Positions 1 to 6,538 of a DNA stretch of 16,194 nt are shown piece after piece. Source of the stretch: SOKG01 sp964502665 (GTDB lineage: Bacteria; Chloroflexota; Dehalococcoidia; SZUA-161); the NCBI GenBank assembly GCA_964502665.1, contig CAZCXP010000049.1, forward strand, positions 1 through 16,194, in the 5' to 3' direction. Below the pieces are notes generated by a model, which saw only the letters and a program-made list of their open reading frames with translations, had not been told where the DNA came from and searched no databases. The position numbers were made by a program, and so were the translations under genes. How positions within the stretch are numbered: the first letter of the stretch is position 1; each line of letters opens with the position of its first letter.

Positions 1-72
1 GGTGAGGATGCCGGGGAAGACGATCACCAGCGCCAGCAGTATGCCGAAGATTGCGAGTACCTCCTGCACCAC
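1..72 (-). CDS. N-terminus of an unidentified membrane protein (partial, runs off left end)
   Basis: Only the first 24 codons are inside the window, reading leftward from a GTG at 72-70 (a second GTG follows directly). The sequence starts V-V-Q-E-V and continues as an uninterrupted hydrophobic run with a central ALVIVFPG stretch, so the protein begins with a membrane segment or signal anchor. The start is supported by a strong Shine-Dalgarno (AGGGGAGG on the minus strand, about 78-85) five bases upstream. It is divergent from the potassium channel gene. The family cannot be told from 24 residues. Confidence 0.6.
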   Translation of the reverse strand, partial: MVQEVLAIFGILLALVIVFPGILT

Positions 73-154
73 TCAAACCTCCCCTGAGCACAGTTTACTG
101 CGCCGACCGCTTACAATCAATAGCTAAGTAAGAGCTTGACATCAATTAGGAAAT

Positions 155-184
155 CTTATTGTTAACAATCCTGAGGATTGTCAA
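155..184 (-). promoter_or_regulatory. Candidate promoter of the left-edge minus-strand gene
   Basis: On the minus strand a perfect -35 TTGACA (184-179) is followed after 18 bases by AATAAG (160-155), a 4/6 match to the -10 box. Transcription would start near 148, leaving a leader of about 75 bases before the GTG at 72. The inverted repeat at 161-185 overlaps the -35 box and fills the spacer. Confidence 0.4.
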
Positions 185-185
185 C
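161..185. promoter_or_regulatory. Inverted repeat, candidate operator
   Basis: GTTAACAATCC (161-171), a 3-base spacer, and GGATTGTCAAC (175-185) form an 11-bp inverted repeat with one mismatch. No T-run follows on either strand, so it is not an obvious terminator. It covers the -35 box and spacer of the leftward promoter and lies about 45 bp upstream of the rightward channel promoter, as expected for a dimeric regulator site. Confidence 0.4.
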
Positions 186-229
186 CCATAAATAATCTGG
201 ATTGCCAGCTAACGTGACAAGGACAAAGT

Positions 230-238
230 TGGTATAAT
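230..238 (+). promoter_or_regulatory. Extended -10 promoter of the channel gene
   Basis: TGGTATAAT at 230-238 is a perfect extended -10 element (TGN plus TATAAT). No good -35 box sits at 17 bp, which extended -10 promoters can do without. Initiation near 245 would give a short leader before the channel start at 273/279. Confidence 0.5.
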
Positions 239-278
239 AATCGCAAACAGTCATGCTGGAGGCTCAGGAACATTGCCC

Positions 279-1301
279 ATGATATATCTCCTGTTGAGAC
301 GAGTGCTGGCGAGAACTGCTAGAACCAGCGTCCCGATCATTCTGGGAGCTCTGCTAGTAATCATGTCTCTAGGCGCAGTGGTCATATATTTTGCCGAGCA
401 TGGCCTCAATCGTGATTTCGCGGGTTGGGGCGATTGTTTCTGGTGGGTGGTAGTTACCATGTCGACAGTGGGCTACGGGGATAAGGTCCCCATTACCGCC
501 GGAGGTCGCATAATGGCTTCCGTTGCTATGGTGGCTGGGCCTGTTCTACTGGCCTCATTCGCAGCATCTGTTGGTGCCACCTTCTACGACGAATGGCAGA
601 AAGGAGTCAAAGGCATGGCAAGGATTACATCCAAAGAGCATATTCTCATCTGTGGTTGGAGTGCCACTGCAGCGGATGTTATTGCCGAACTCCGTCAGAG
701 CGACACATTCAAGAAGGCCCCGATAACGATCATAGATGGAGGAATAGACGCTAACCCAACCACCGATTCAAGGACTTCCTTCGTCCGTGGCGTTTCTTCC
801 GATGTGAAGGTCTTAGAACAAGCAAACGTCCGTGAGGCAGTATATGCTGTAGTCATTGCCAAGGACAGGACACCTGCTGCCGACCAGCAAACAGTGCTCA
901 CTGTTTTAGCGATCAAGAACATTAGTCCCCAAGTCCATATCTGCGCTGAGCTAAATGATGCAAATAATGAAGGGCATCTCAGGCGTGCTGGCTGCGATGC
1001 CATCGTGAATACCGGTTCCCTGACCAGCGGACTCCTCGCTCTTTCTCTACAAAATCCTGCCGTTAGTGAGGTAATCAAGGAGCTTGCCTCTTTTCATGGG
1101 AACGAAGTGTATCGTGTCAAAATACCCCAGAGATTCGAGGGACACAGATTCGGGGACATGCTCAATGATTACAAGAAGGGACATGATGCCATTCTCATTG
1201 GCGTCGAGAGGGAGGGCAAAGCTCTACTCAATCCATCATCTGACCTGGAATTGAAGACGGCTGATTACCTATTGATCGTGTCCGAGCAGTGCCCCCACTG
1301 A
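279..1301 (+). CDS. MthK-like two-TM potassium channel with RCK domain
   Basis: Predicted K+ channel gated by a cytoplasmic ligand-binding ring. Numbered from the upstream in-frame TTG (273), TM1 is about 19-42, the pore carries the selectivity filter TVGYGD at 65-70, TM2 is about 80-103, an RCK N-domain starts at HILICGWSATAADVIAEL (123-140), and a TrkA-C-type domain ends the protein. About 340 residues and this layout match archaeal MthK, including the ICGWS in place of a classic GxGxxG. By eye, the MthK calcium ligands (D184, E210, E212 as I recall) align with A or K, E and N, so calcium gating may not be kept. Start choice: ATG 279 has AGGA at 266-269 nine bases upstream; TTG 273 has GGAGG (258-262) ten bases upstream. 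Both fit. Transcribed alone. An internal start is listed separately. Confidence 0.9.
   Translation: MIYLLLRRVLARTARTSVPIILGALLVIMSLGAVVIYFAEHGLNRDFAGWGDCFWWVVVTMSTVGYGDKVPITAGGRIMASVAMVAGPVLLASFAASVGATFYDEWQKGVKGMARITSKEHILICGWSATAADVIAELRQSDTFKKAPITIIDGGIDANPTTDSRTSFVRGVSSDVKVLEQANVREAVYAVVIAKDRTPAADQQTVLTVLAIKNISPQVHICAELNDANNEGHLRRAGCDAIVNTGSLTSGLLALSLQNPAVSEVIKELASFHGNEVYRVKIPQRFEGHRFGDMLNDYKKGHDAILIGVEREGKALLNPSSDLELKTADYLLIVSEQCPH
600..617 (+). promoter_or_regulatory. Internal ribosome binding site and in-frame ATG within the channel gene
   Basis: AAAGGAG at 600-606 is followed after 8 bases by an in-frame ATG at 615 (residue 115 counted from TTG 273). It lies in the TM2-RCK linker, just before HILICGWS. 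Use would yield a soluble 228-residue RCK protein (615-1301). In MthK, a soluble RCK subunit is made from Met107 in the equivalent linker and co-assembles into the octameric gating ring. The motif and spacing are seen in the sequence; use of the site is inferred. Confidence 0.55.
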
Positions 1302-1309
1302 TGCTTCGC

Positions 1310-1335
1310 ACAGATGTGCAACGTTGCACTTCTGT
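1310..1335. repeat. 26-bp near-perfect palindrome after the channel gene
   Basis: ACAGATGTGCAAC (1310-1322) is followed directly by its reverse complement GTTGCACTTCTGT (1323-1335) with one mismatched pair. It starts 8 bases after the channel stop codon. As RNA it folds into a short-loop hairpin, but no U-tract follows. It could be a 3'-end stabilising or processing hairpin or a protein-binding site. Confidence 0.45.
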
Positions 1336-1472
1336 CAGGGAAGTTCAATAGCCCTAACAGCCAGTAGCACCTCAGAGTTGATTTCGGGTTCTCCATGCAG
1401 TAGCCTCTTTTGTCTTGAGTTGAATATCCGGTAACCTGGCTGGGAGATACCGGGGTGTACTACTTCAGACGG

Positions 1473-1757
1473 CTATTCCCCGAGTCCGAGTTCCTTCAGC
1501 TTTGCCAGAGTAGGGGCACCACTCTTCTTATCATAGCCCCTTTCATCATAGTACTCGTCTAGCAGCCTATCGACGTCTTCGATGTTCAAGATTTTGGTTC
1601 GATAATAGTCAGTCAGGCGGTACTCCACGCCTCCTATGTCCAGTGGCTTGAACCATGCTTCGGGCGGCCTATCATCATTACGACTGAAGCCTGCCCTAAC
1701 GCTGAATAGCTTCTGCACTGTCCAACCCCGCTCAGCGGGGAGAGCCCGCACTCCCAT
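1473..1757 (-). pseudogene. C-terminal fragment of aldehyde:ferredoxin oxidoreductase (AOR family)
   Basis: The open frame of 94 codons matches only the extreme C-terminus of tungsten/molybdopterin aldehyde:ferredoxin oxidoreductases. It has the W-x-x-x-KLF-x-x-RAGF-x-R-x-DD block (residues about 12-29) and the closing LLDEYYDERGYD plus LAKLKELGL (about 65-92), which is the usual AOR ending. Full AORs are about 600 residues, so the N- and middle domains with the cofactor and [4Fe-4S] sites are missing. Upstream the frame stays open to a stop near 1845, but the extra residues do not look like AOR in any frame. This fits a deletion or decay relic. A GTG/ATG start and RBS cannot be assigned convincingly. 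The relic lies between the convergent end of the channel gene and the terminator of the dehydratase operon. Confidence 0.7.
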
Positions 1758-1953
1758 AGTGTCGCACCCTGGATCTCTCTGGCCATGCTGGCTTCTTCTC
1801 CAACATGGCTTATGAAGCCGTGGCTCATGTCGTCGTGCGACGGAATAGGGCTAAGCCATAGTGATGTGGCCTCCAGTGCGCAAATCGAAATCGACATTAA
1901 GGCTGCTGTCAATGACAGCGAAGGGGTGGTGGCGGCAATGCTGTCGAAGCCAA
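1758..1953. other. Gene-free stretch upstream of the AOR relic
   Basis: No frame on either strand gives a recognisable protein here. Open frames are short and overlap each other on opposite strands. Together with 1980-2123 this is the non-coding gap between the AOR relic and the dehydratase operon; the only clear structure in it is the terminator at 1954-1979. It may contain further decayed AOR sequence, but I cannot show that. Confidence 0.4.
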
Positions 1954-1979
1954 AAAAGGCGACCTGGTGGTCGCCTTTT
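1954..1979 (-). terminator. Intrinsic terminator of the leftward dehydratase operon
   Basis: AAAAGGCGACC (1954-1964) and GGTCGCCTTTT (1969-1979) form a perfect 11-bp stem with a 4-base loop. Read on the minus strand the hairpin ends in a run of six T (complement of 1952-1957), a classic Rho-independent terminator about 145 bases after the activator stop codon. In the plus direction only four T follow, so any rightward activity would be weaker. Confidence 0.8.
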
Positions 1980-2123
1980 GATCCACTCCACCCCGATGGG
2001 ATGCGGGGCCGCTATATCTGGTGTGACATCTTGATCAGAAGTTAAGGAGTCGGAATTTTGTATCTGTAGAGGCCCAGAAACGTCACCTTTATGTCGTCAC
2101 GGCTCTGTCTGGACAGGAGCACT

Positions 2124-2891
2124 CTACTCACTTCCGGCCAGGAGTGCTGCTCCCAGGGCCCCAATGATCTGGGGCTCCTCCGGGATCAGGATGGGGAGGC
2201 CGATTCCGGCTTCGAGAGAATTCTTAACCCCGATGTTCTTGGCGACGCCTCCGGTGAATATCACCTGCTGTCTATAGCCGACGGTCCTACCCATAACCAC
2301 TACTCTTGAAGCTACCGCCCTATGGATGCCAGCGACCAGGTCCTCCCTCGTTCTCCCCTCAGCGCGAAGTGAGACCATCTCCGTTTCGGCGAATATGGTG
2401 CAGGTACTGCTTATCTGGCAAGGCTCCTCGCTGGTAAGGGATATCGGCCCCATTTCCTCGATGCCGAGGCCCAGAACCCCAGCCATAACCTCCAAGAACC
2501 TGCCCGTTCCCGCGGCACACTTATCATTCATTGCAAAGTCACTAACAGTGCCATCTTCACGGACGCCGATGACCTTGCTGTCTTGACCGCCTATATCGAT
2601 GACTGTTCTGGCTGCAGGTATTACGAAGTTCACCCCTCTGGCGTGGCAGATAATCTCGGTCGCCGTTTTATTGGCAAAGGCAACACCTTTCCGCCCGTAA
2701 CCTGTTGAAATGATAAACCGCAGGTCAGCCATGGAGAGCCCGGCAAGCTCTAATGCCGCTTTTGTTACTTCTTCTGCTGCTCGAGCAACGCTGTGGCCTG
2801 TTGGTATTACAACGTGGGACAGGATCTTGCCGTCTGCTACAATAACAGTCTTAGCCGTTGCTGCCCCTACATCAACTCCAGCAGTAACCAT
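2124..2891 (-). CDS. ATP-dependent activator of 2-hydroxyacyl-CoA dehydratase (BadF/BadG/BcrA/HgdC family)
   Basis: Iron-sulfur ASKHA ATPase that injects one electron into its partner enzyme at the cost of ATP. The 255 residues match the length of homodimeric HgdC-type activators. Seen: nucleotide-binding DVGAATAKT (7-15; the family usually has DVGST-T/A-K), STGYGRK (62-68), DIGGQDSKVI (99-108), MNDKCAAGTGRF (121-132), STCTIFAETEMVSL (162-175) and TGGVAKN (213-219). Cys125 and Cys164 are the expected ligands of the single [4Fe-4S] cluster bridging two subunits. It is third in the operon, 7 bases after the upstream stop, with GAGGG ahead of the ATG. Because only one activator gene is present, the holoenzyme is more HgdC-like than class I benzoyl-CoA reductase, which has two different ATPase subunits. 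Confidence 0.92.
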   Translation of the reverse strand: MVTAGVDVGAATAKTVIVADGKILSHVVIPTGHSVARAAEEVTKAALELAGLSMADLRFIISTGYGRKGVAFANKTATEIICHARGVNFVIPAARTVIDIGGQDSKVIGVREDGTVSDFAMNDKCAAGTGRFLEVMAGVLGLGIEEMGPISLTSEEPCQISSTCTIFAETEMVSLRAEGRTREDLVAGIHRAVASRVVVMGRTVGYRQQVIFTGGVAKNIGVKNSLEAGIGLPILIPEEPQIIGALGAALLAGSE

Positions 2892-2898
2892 TATCCCT

Positions 2899-4293
2899 CT
2901 ATGCTGCCTTGGCAGCCTTGGCCGCCCTCAGTAATTCAGCAAATGTCTCAACCCTCGTCCTTAGCTGGCCGGCACTGTAGTTCCGGGTGTCATAGCTGTC
3001 CCCCTCCAGAATCAGCACAGGTATGCCCAACTCTTTCTCTATGACCTTCTTGGTGATCATGACGGTGGGGACCCACTCGCGGCAGGAGTAGGGGTAGAAA
3101 TTGATTGCTCCGTCCACGTTGAAAGCCCTGCAGTTCTCCAAGTTGATAGCAACATGGGCTTCACAGGAGTGAGGTATGTCCAGGCATGGGCCTACACCGA
3201 TCATATCCGCCCAGTCCCTATATGGATGTTTGGCGAGCACCCAAGGGCCGAGCCAGAACGGTATCTGGATGCGAATGGCCAGGCCTGTCTCCTCTATCAT
3301 ACGTGTTATGCTCGGATCCACGCTTATCGTAATGGTGGAGAAGACACCGGGGGCTCCTTTCTCAACTACCCCCTTGCCCTGGTCAACTCTCTGCTGCACC
3401 TCCTCATACAGTATCTCAAGCGCCTCCTGCTTCCCTTCAATGTCTCTCGTGGGCATAGAGTTGAGGAAAAAGGCGTGTGCCAGACTTGCCTGACTTATCG
3501 GCTGGGGATCCGCATGCCCAATGAGCTCCGCCACCTGCTGGAACTTCAGCCGGTATATGGCATTCGCCTTATTGGTGGCGCGTATCGCCTCCTCCGTCAT
3601 TTGACAGCCTATCACCTTCTCAAATGTCTGGAAGAGCTTGCGCGCCTGTGATCCAGAGTAGCGCACCCGGTAGTCATTGAATTTTGGCCAGTCCCCCCAG
3701 TTCGCATCCGGGCAGTTATCGAGGTATGCTACAGGAACGCCGTAGACCTCATGCAGCAATTGCTCTGCCTCAGACGGCTGGTCACAATGATAGGAGGCTA
3801 TTACTGACAGATCAGGGAAGGGGATTACCCCCTTCACCATCGCCCCCAGCCGGGTCTGATATAGAGCGCAGTGGGCAGCTCCGGGCGGCAGGCCGTTCTC
3901 CTCCCCTGCCTCCAGAAAGGGGGTGAGTTTGTCGAAGATCTGGCCAATGGTCATGTTTATTATTTGACCCGGAGTTGCAAAATAGACGTCCTTTTCTTCG
4001 GTTGACAGCATCATTGACATCAGCGGCCGCAGTTCCATTGGAAAATCGCTGTAGACCACTTTGTCGTGTTCTTCCCTTGCCAGTACGAGATTAACAAGCT
4101 CCCTCATCCATATCCCGAGGAATCTGCGTACACCCAGCAGCTCTATGTCCAAATACTGCCTCAGCCTCTTCTCACCCCGCTTGATGTCCTCCTCCTCTAT
4201 CCCAAGGACCTTGAACGCCTTGTCAATCCTTGGCCTTTCCCTTTCTATCTCATCCGGTTCAAAACTGCACAACTTGAAGAGCTCGGTATACAT
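2899..4293 (-). CDS. 2-hydroxyacyl-CoA dehydratase / benzoyl-CoA reductase family subunit (cluster-bearing, 464 aa)
   Basis: One of two PF06050-type subunits forming the radical dehydratase or ring reductase component. Family signs: HCALYQTRLGAM (141-152), ASYHCDQPSEAEQLL (166-180), the C-terminal INFYPYSCREW (397-407), and ELGIPVLILEGDSYDTR (421-437) followed by the terminal R-T-R-x-ET-F block. Cys142, Cys170 and Cys404 align by eye with the three cysteines that hold the [4Fe-4S] cluster in HgdA/HgdB and HadB/HadC. The length is close to BcrB-type subunits. Its ATG lies 2 bases after the upstream stop and has a GGGGGAG ribosome site overlapping the end of that gene, so the two are translationally coupled. 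The substrate cannot be assigned; other cysteines (9, 194, 230, 370, 377, 388) have no assigned role. Confidence 0.88.
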   Translation of the reverse strand: MYTELFKLCSFEPDEIERERPRIDKAFKVLGIEEEDIKRGEKRLRQYLDIELLGVRRFLGIWMRELVNLVLAREEHDKVVYSDFPMELRPLMSMMLSTEEKDVYFATPGQIINMTIGQIFDKLTPFLEAGEENGLPPGAAHCALYQTRLGAMVKGVIPFPDLSVIASYHCDQPSEAEQLLHEVYGVPVAYLDNCPDANWGDWPKFNDYRVRYSGSQARKLFQTFEKVIGCQMTEEAIRATNKANAIYRLKFQQVAELIGHADPQPISQASLAHAFFLNSMPTRDIEGKQEALEILYEEVQQRVDQGKGVVEKGAPGVFSTITISVDPSITRMIEETGLAIRIQIPFWLGPWVLAKHPYRDWADMIGVGPCLDIPHSCEAHVAINLENCRAFNVDGAINFYPYSCREWVPTVMITKKVIEKELGIPVLILEGDSYDTRNYSAGQLRTRVETFAELLRAAKAAKAA

Positions 4294-4295
4294 GG

Positions 4296-5447
4296 TTAGC
4301 TCCCCCTCCCCGCTTTGATAATCTCAATAAAGGTCTCGATCCTTGTCCTGAGAGGGCCCCTCTCGGAAACGTCGTAATCTGATTCGATCTTCAGCATCGG
4401 GATATCGAGCTCTTTCTTCACAATCTTTTCGAAATAGAATGACTGGATATCATAGCTACTGCGGTACATGAGCTGGTACCAGATAATCCCATCAACGTTA
4501 AAATCCCTGGCCAGCTCTATCAGATAATCCAGCCTTTCCCTGGATGGCCTGAACCAGGCTGGGGGTTCCCTTCTCCTGAAGTACCTATCCGCCAAGGCCT
4601 CCATAAGGTCACCGTTAACCTGGACATTCTGCCAGTAGTGTCTGATCCCCTCAGCAAACTCCTCGATTACGATCGATGCCCCAGCCTCCTCAGTCATCTC
4701 CAGAACCTTATAATCACCCATAGCCAAAGTAGAGCCTGTCAGCAGGATCCTTGGCCCCTCCGTGCCAGATTGAGGCCTCTCCCTTAACTCTTGATGAATC
4801 GACTCCAGGGCGTCTATGAAGGCGGGCTTGTCGGCAACAAAAGAAGCATGATTCAGCTTCACGAACTCGTAGCCGGTTATAGGTGGCCGCTTAGATCTAC
4901 GCAGGAGGCTTATCTCCTTCAGAAGCTCTCTCATTCTATTGCACAAACCGATCGCTTCCCTCAGTCTCCCATTCTCGATCTTGTTGCCGGTGAACTCCTC
5001 CAGCTTATTCTTAAGCGAATGCAGCCCTGCAAGATAGTACTCGAAAGCATGTTCATCTTTCTGATGAGGAACGCCAAACCTGAACACGTTGTCATCGGCG
5101 AAAAAGTTGAAACAGTCAGCTATTGCCTTGATATTGTGGTCTGTAACAGGGACGATGAGAAGATCGATCATCTGATAGAGAGGCTCCTCACCCAGCATCC
5201 TGTACCCAATCTGAGCTCTACAGAATGTGTCTATGAATCGAGGAATATACGCAGCGCTCTCAGCTACAGGCTCCGGGTCTCCTCCTCGGATGAGACCCAC
5301 GGGCACTGCCCCACATGCATAGACCAACTCCTCCGGCATATAGCCCCCAGGGGTGTAGCCGATGAGTTTAGTCCCCTTCTCTCGCATCCGTCTCAGCTCT
5401 GTGAGCCTGGTTGCCAAGTGGTCAGTAAGCTTCTTCATCGCTTCCAT
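4296..5447 (-). CDS. 2-hydroxyacyl-CoA dehydratase / benzoyl-CoA reductase family subunit (cysteine-poor, 383 aa)
   Basis: First gene of the leftward operon and partner of the 464-residue subunit. Seen (numbered from ATG 5447): KLIGYTPGGYMPEELVYACGAVPV (27-50; quoted in part: GYMPEELVYACG), FIDTFCRAQIGYRM (71-84), LTGSTLAMGDYKVLEM (236-251), GASIVIEEFAEGIRH (256-270) and LDIPMLKIESDYD (347-359). This is the HgdA/BcrC fold. Only four cysteines remain (45, 76, 112, 169). The cysteine of the family motif GY-C-xx-PEE is a glycine here, the TCDGKKK cysteine is replaced, and the C-terminal FCDPY-type cysteine falls in MYRSSYD. An in-frame ATG at 5471 lacks a ribosome site; GGAGG nine bases before ATG 5447 decides the start. 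Confidence 0.85.
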   Translation of the reverse strand: MEAMKKLTDHLATRLTELRRMREKGTKLIGYTPGGYMPEELVYACGAVPVGLIRGGDPEPVAESAAYIPRFIDTFCRAQIGYRMLGEEPLYQMIDLLIVPVTDHNIKAIADCFNFFADDNVFRFGVPHQKDEHAFEYYLAGLHSLKNKLEEFTGNKIENGRLREAIGLCNRMRELLKEISLLRRSKRPPITGYEFVKLNHASFVADKPAFIDALESIHQELRERPQSGTEGPRILLTGSTLAMGDYKVLEMTEEAGASIVIEEFAEGIRHYWQNVQVNGDLMEALADRYFRRREPPAWFRPSRERLDYLIELARDFNVDGIIWYQLMYRSSYDIQSFYFEKIVKKELDIPMLKIESDYDVSERGPLRTRIETFIEIIKAGRGS

Positions 5448-5540
5448 CAGTGACGACCTCCACCCGAACATATTAGCAAGCAGCGTTGCCTACGTCAATT
5501 TCCGAAGCAAGTCCCTCTCGAGCGCCTGGTTTACGGCTGC

Positions 5541-5565
5541 GGATGCTGCTTCCATGCAGGCATCC
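5541..5565. other. Hairpin in the divergent control region
   Basis: GGATGCTGC (5541-5549) can pair with GCAGGCATCC (5556-5565) with one bulged base and a 6-base loop. In a leftward transcript it would lie in the leader of the dehydratase operon. Neither strand shows a clean T-run directly after it, so terminator or attenuator function is only a possibility. Confidence 0.25.
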
Positions 5566-5638
5566 CTTTCTTAGACCGGCGGTTCGTCCAAGGTACGCAA
5601 TCCGGCTCCGGCTGAAATGAGCTTCCTTGCCAGTGTAG

Positions 5639-5667
5639 TTGTTTTCGATGACCGCTTGTCCTATAAT
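5639..5667 (+). promoter_or_regulatory. Promoter of the rightward ETF/FAD-oxidase operon
   Basis: A perfect -10 TATAAT (5662-5667) is preceded at exactly 17 bp by TTGTTT (5639-5644), a -35 with only the first three bases canonical. Transcription would start near 5674, about 46 bases before the GTG at 5720. The short inverted repeat GCTTG (5654-5658) / CAAGC (5668-5672) flanks the -10 box symmetrically and could be an operator. The weak -35 is consistent with activator dependence. Confidence 0.5.
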
Positions 5668-5719
5668 CAAGCACTAAGAGCCACTACTAAGCGGTATTCA
5701 GCAACGAAAAGGATAGCGT

Positions 5720-6511
5720 GTGCTGCACATCATTGTCGCTGCCAAACAAGTTCTCGATCCTGAGGCACCTACCTCCACCTTCAAGATTGACCCCGAGAGC
5801 AAGAGAGCTGTGCTTGCTCAGGGTGTTCCGCCCGTTGTGAGTCCCTACGATGAGAATGCCCTTGAGGCCGCACTCAGAATAAAGGATGCCAATCATTGTA
5901 GGGTAACCGTGATCAGTTTAGGAGCAAAGCTAGCAAAGGCTGTCCTCAGGAAATGTCTGGCGGCAGGAGCCGATGATCTGTTTCTCCTGGAAGATGAGCT
6001 TTTCAGAGACCTCGATAGCTATTGTACCGCCTTTGTGTTGGCCGCCGCCATCAGCAAAATCGGCCAGTGGGACCTGATTCTTACTGGAAGGCTGGCAGCT
6101 GACACCACAGCCGGTGTAGTAGGGTCGGGCATTGCCGAGATGATGCATATCCCCAGTGTTACTGTGGCTGGAAGAATAGAGATCGCTGGGGACGGTGTGA
6201 GAGTGGAACGGGTCGTAGCAGATGGGTGTGAGTTAGTCGAAGCTCCCCTACCCGCCTTAGTTACCGTCAGCCATGAGTTGGGTGAACTGCGGAAGGTCTC
6301 TCTGCGGGAACTCATGGCCGCCCAAGACAAACCGATCACCACCTGGAGGTGCCAAGAGCTGGGGATTGAGTCACTACCGATGAGGCGAATGAGACCGCTC
6401 AAGCTATTCATACCCCACAAGGAAACAAGTTGTGAAATTGTGGAGGGCGTGAGTGAGGAGGAGGCCGGGGCAAAGCTGGCCCTGAAACTTAGGGCTGCCA
6501 GGCTTATTTGA
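5720..6511 (+). CDS. Electron transfer flavoprotein beta subunit, without adjacent alpha subunit
   Basis: ETF beta carries electrons between flavin dehydrogenases and other carriers, normally as a heterodimer with EtfA. Family signs: MLHIIVAAKQV (1-11), SPYDENALEAALRIK (41-55), GADDLFLLEDELF (83-95), the nucleotide-loop region GRLAADTTAGVVG (123-135), and VEAPLPALVTVSHEL (173-187), followed by the partner-recognition segment around LRELMAAQDKP (195-205). The length of 263 is typical. Canonical EtfB has GRQAIDGDTAQVG in the loop; here the second Asp and the following Thr are replaced, so AMP/FAD binding may differ. The start is GTG with GGA six bases upstream (AAAAGGAT). It is first in its operon; no EtfA follows, only FAD oxidases and an Fe-S protein. 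Confidence 0.9.
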   Translation: MLHIIVAAKQVLDPEAPTSTFKIDPESKRAVLAQGVPPVVSPYDENALEAALRIKDANHCRVTVISLGAKLAKAVLRKCLAAGADDLFLLEDELFRDLDSYCTAFVLAAAISKIGQWDLILTGRLAADTTAGVVGSGIAEMMHIPSVTVAGRIEIAGDGVRVERVVADGCELVEAPLPALVTVSHELGELRKVSLRELMAAQDKPITTWRCQELGIESLPMRRMRPLKLFIPHKETSCEIVEGVSEEEAGAKLALKLRAARLI

Positions 6512-6538
6512 AGTTGTAGGCTAAGAAGGAGGCGAACA

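Noticed and set aside
1428..1453. CCGGTA...TACCGG hairpin left of the AOR relic
   Set aside because: Six-base stem with a 14-base loop and no U-tract; too weak to call.
1726..1740. GC-rich hairpin CCCCGC-TCA-GCGGGG
   Set aside because: It lies inside the AOR fragment's reading frame (encoding the residues before KLF) and has no T-run; likely chance.
2899..4293. Double-cubane cluster protein (DCCP)
   Set aside because: DCCPs are single-gene homodimers; here two different subunit genes are coupled, as in dehydratases.
2124..5447. Class I benzoyl-CoA reductase (BcrABCD)
   Set aside because: Only one activator-type ATPase gene is present, whereas BcrAD needs two different ones; ferredoxin and ring-hydrolysis genes are also absent. 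A broader dehydratase/reductase family call is safer.
4791..5453. Plus-strand ORF of 220 codons
   Set aside because: It lies entirely antisense to the well-supported 383-residue dehydratase subunit and has no recognisable domain.
5473..5670. Minus-strand ORF of 65 codons in the divergent control region
   Set aside because: TTG start without a ribosome site, overlaps the rightward promoter, and has no recognisable sequence; treated as noncoding.
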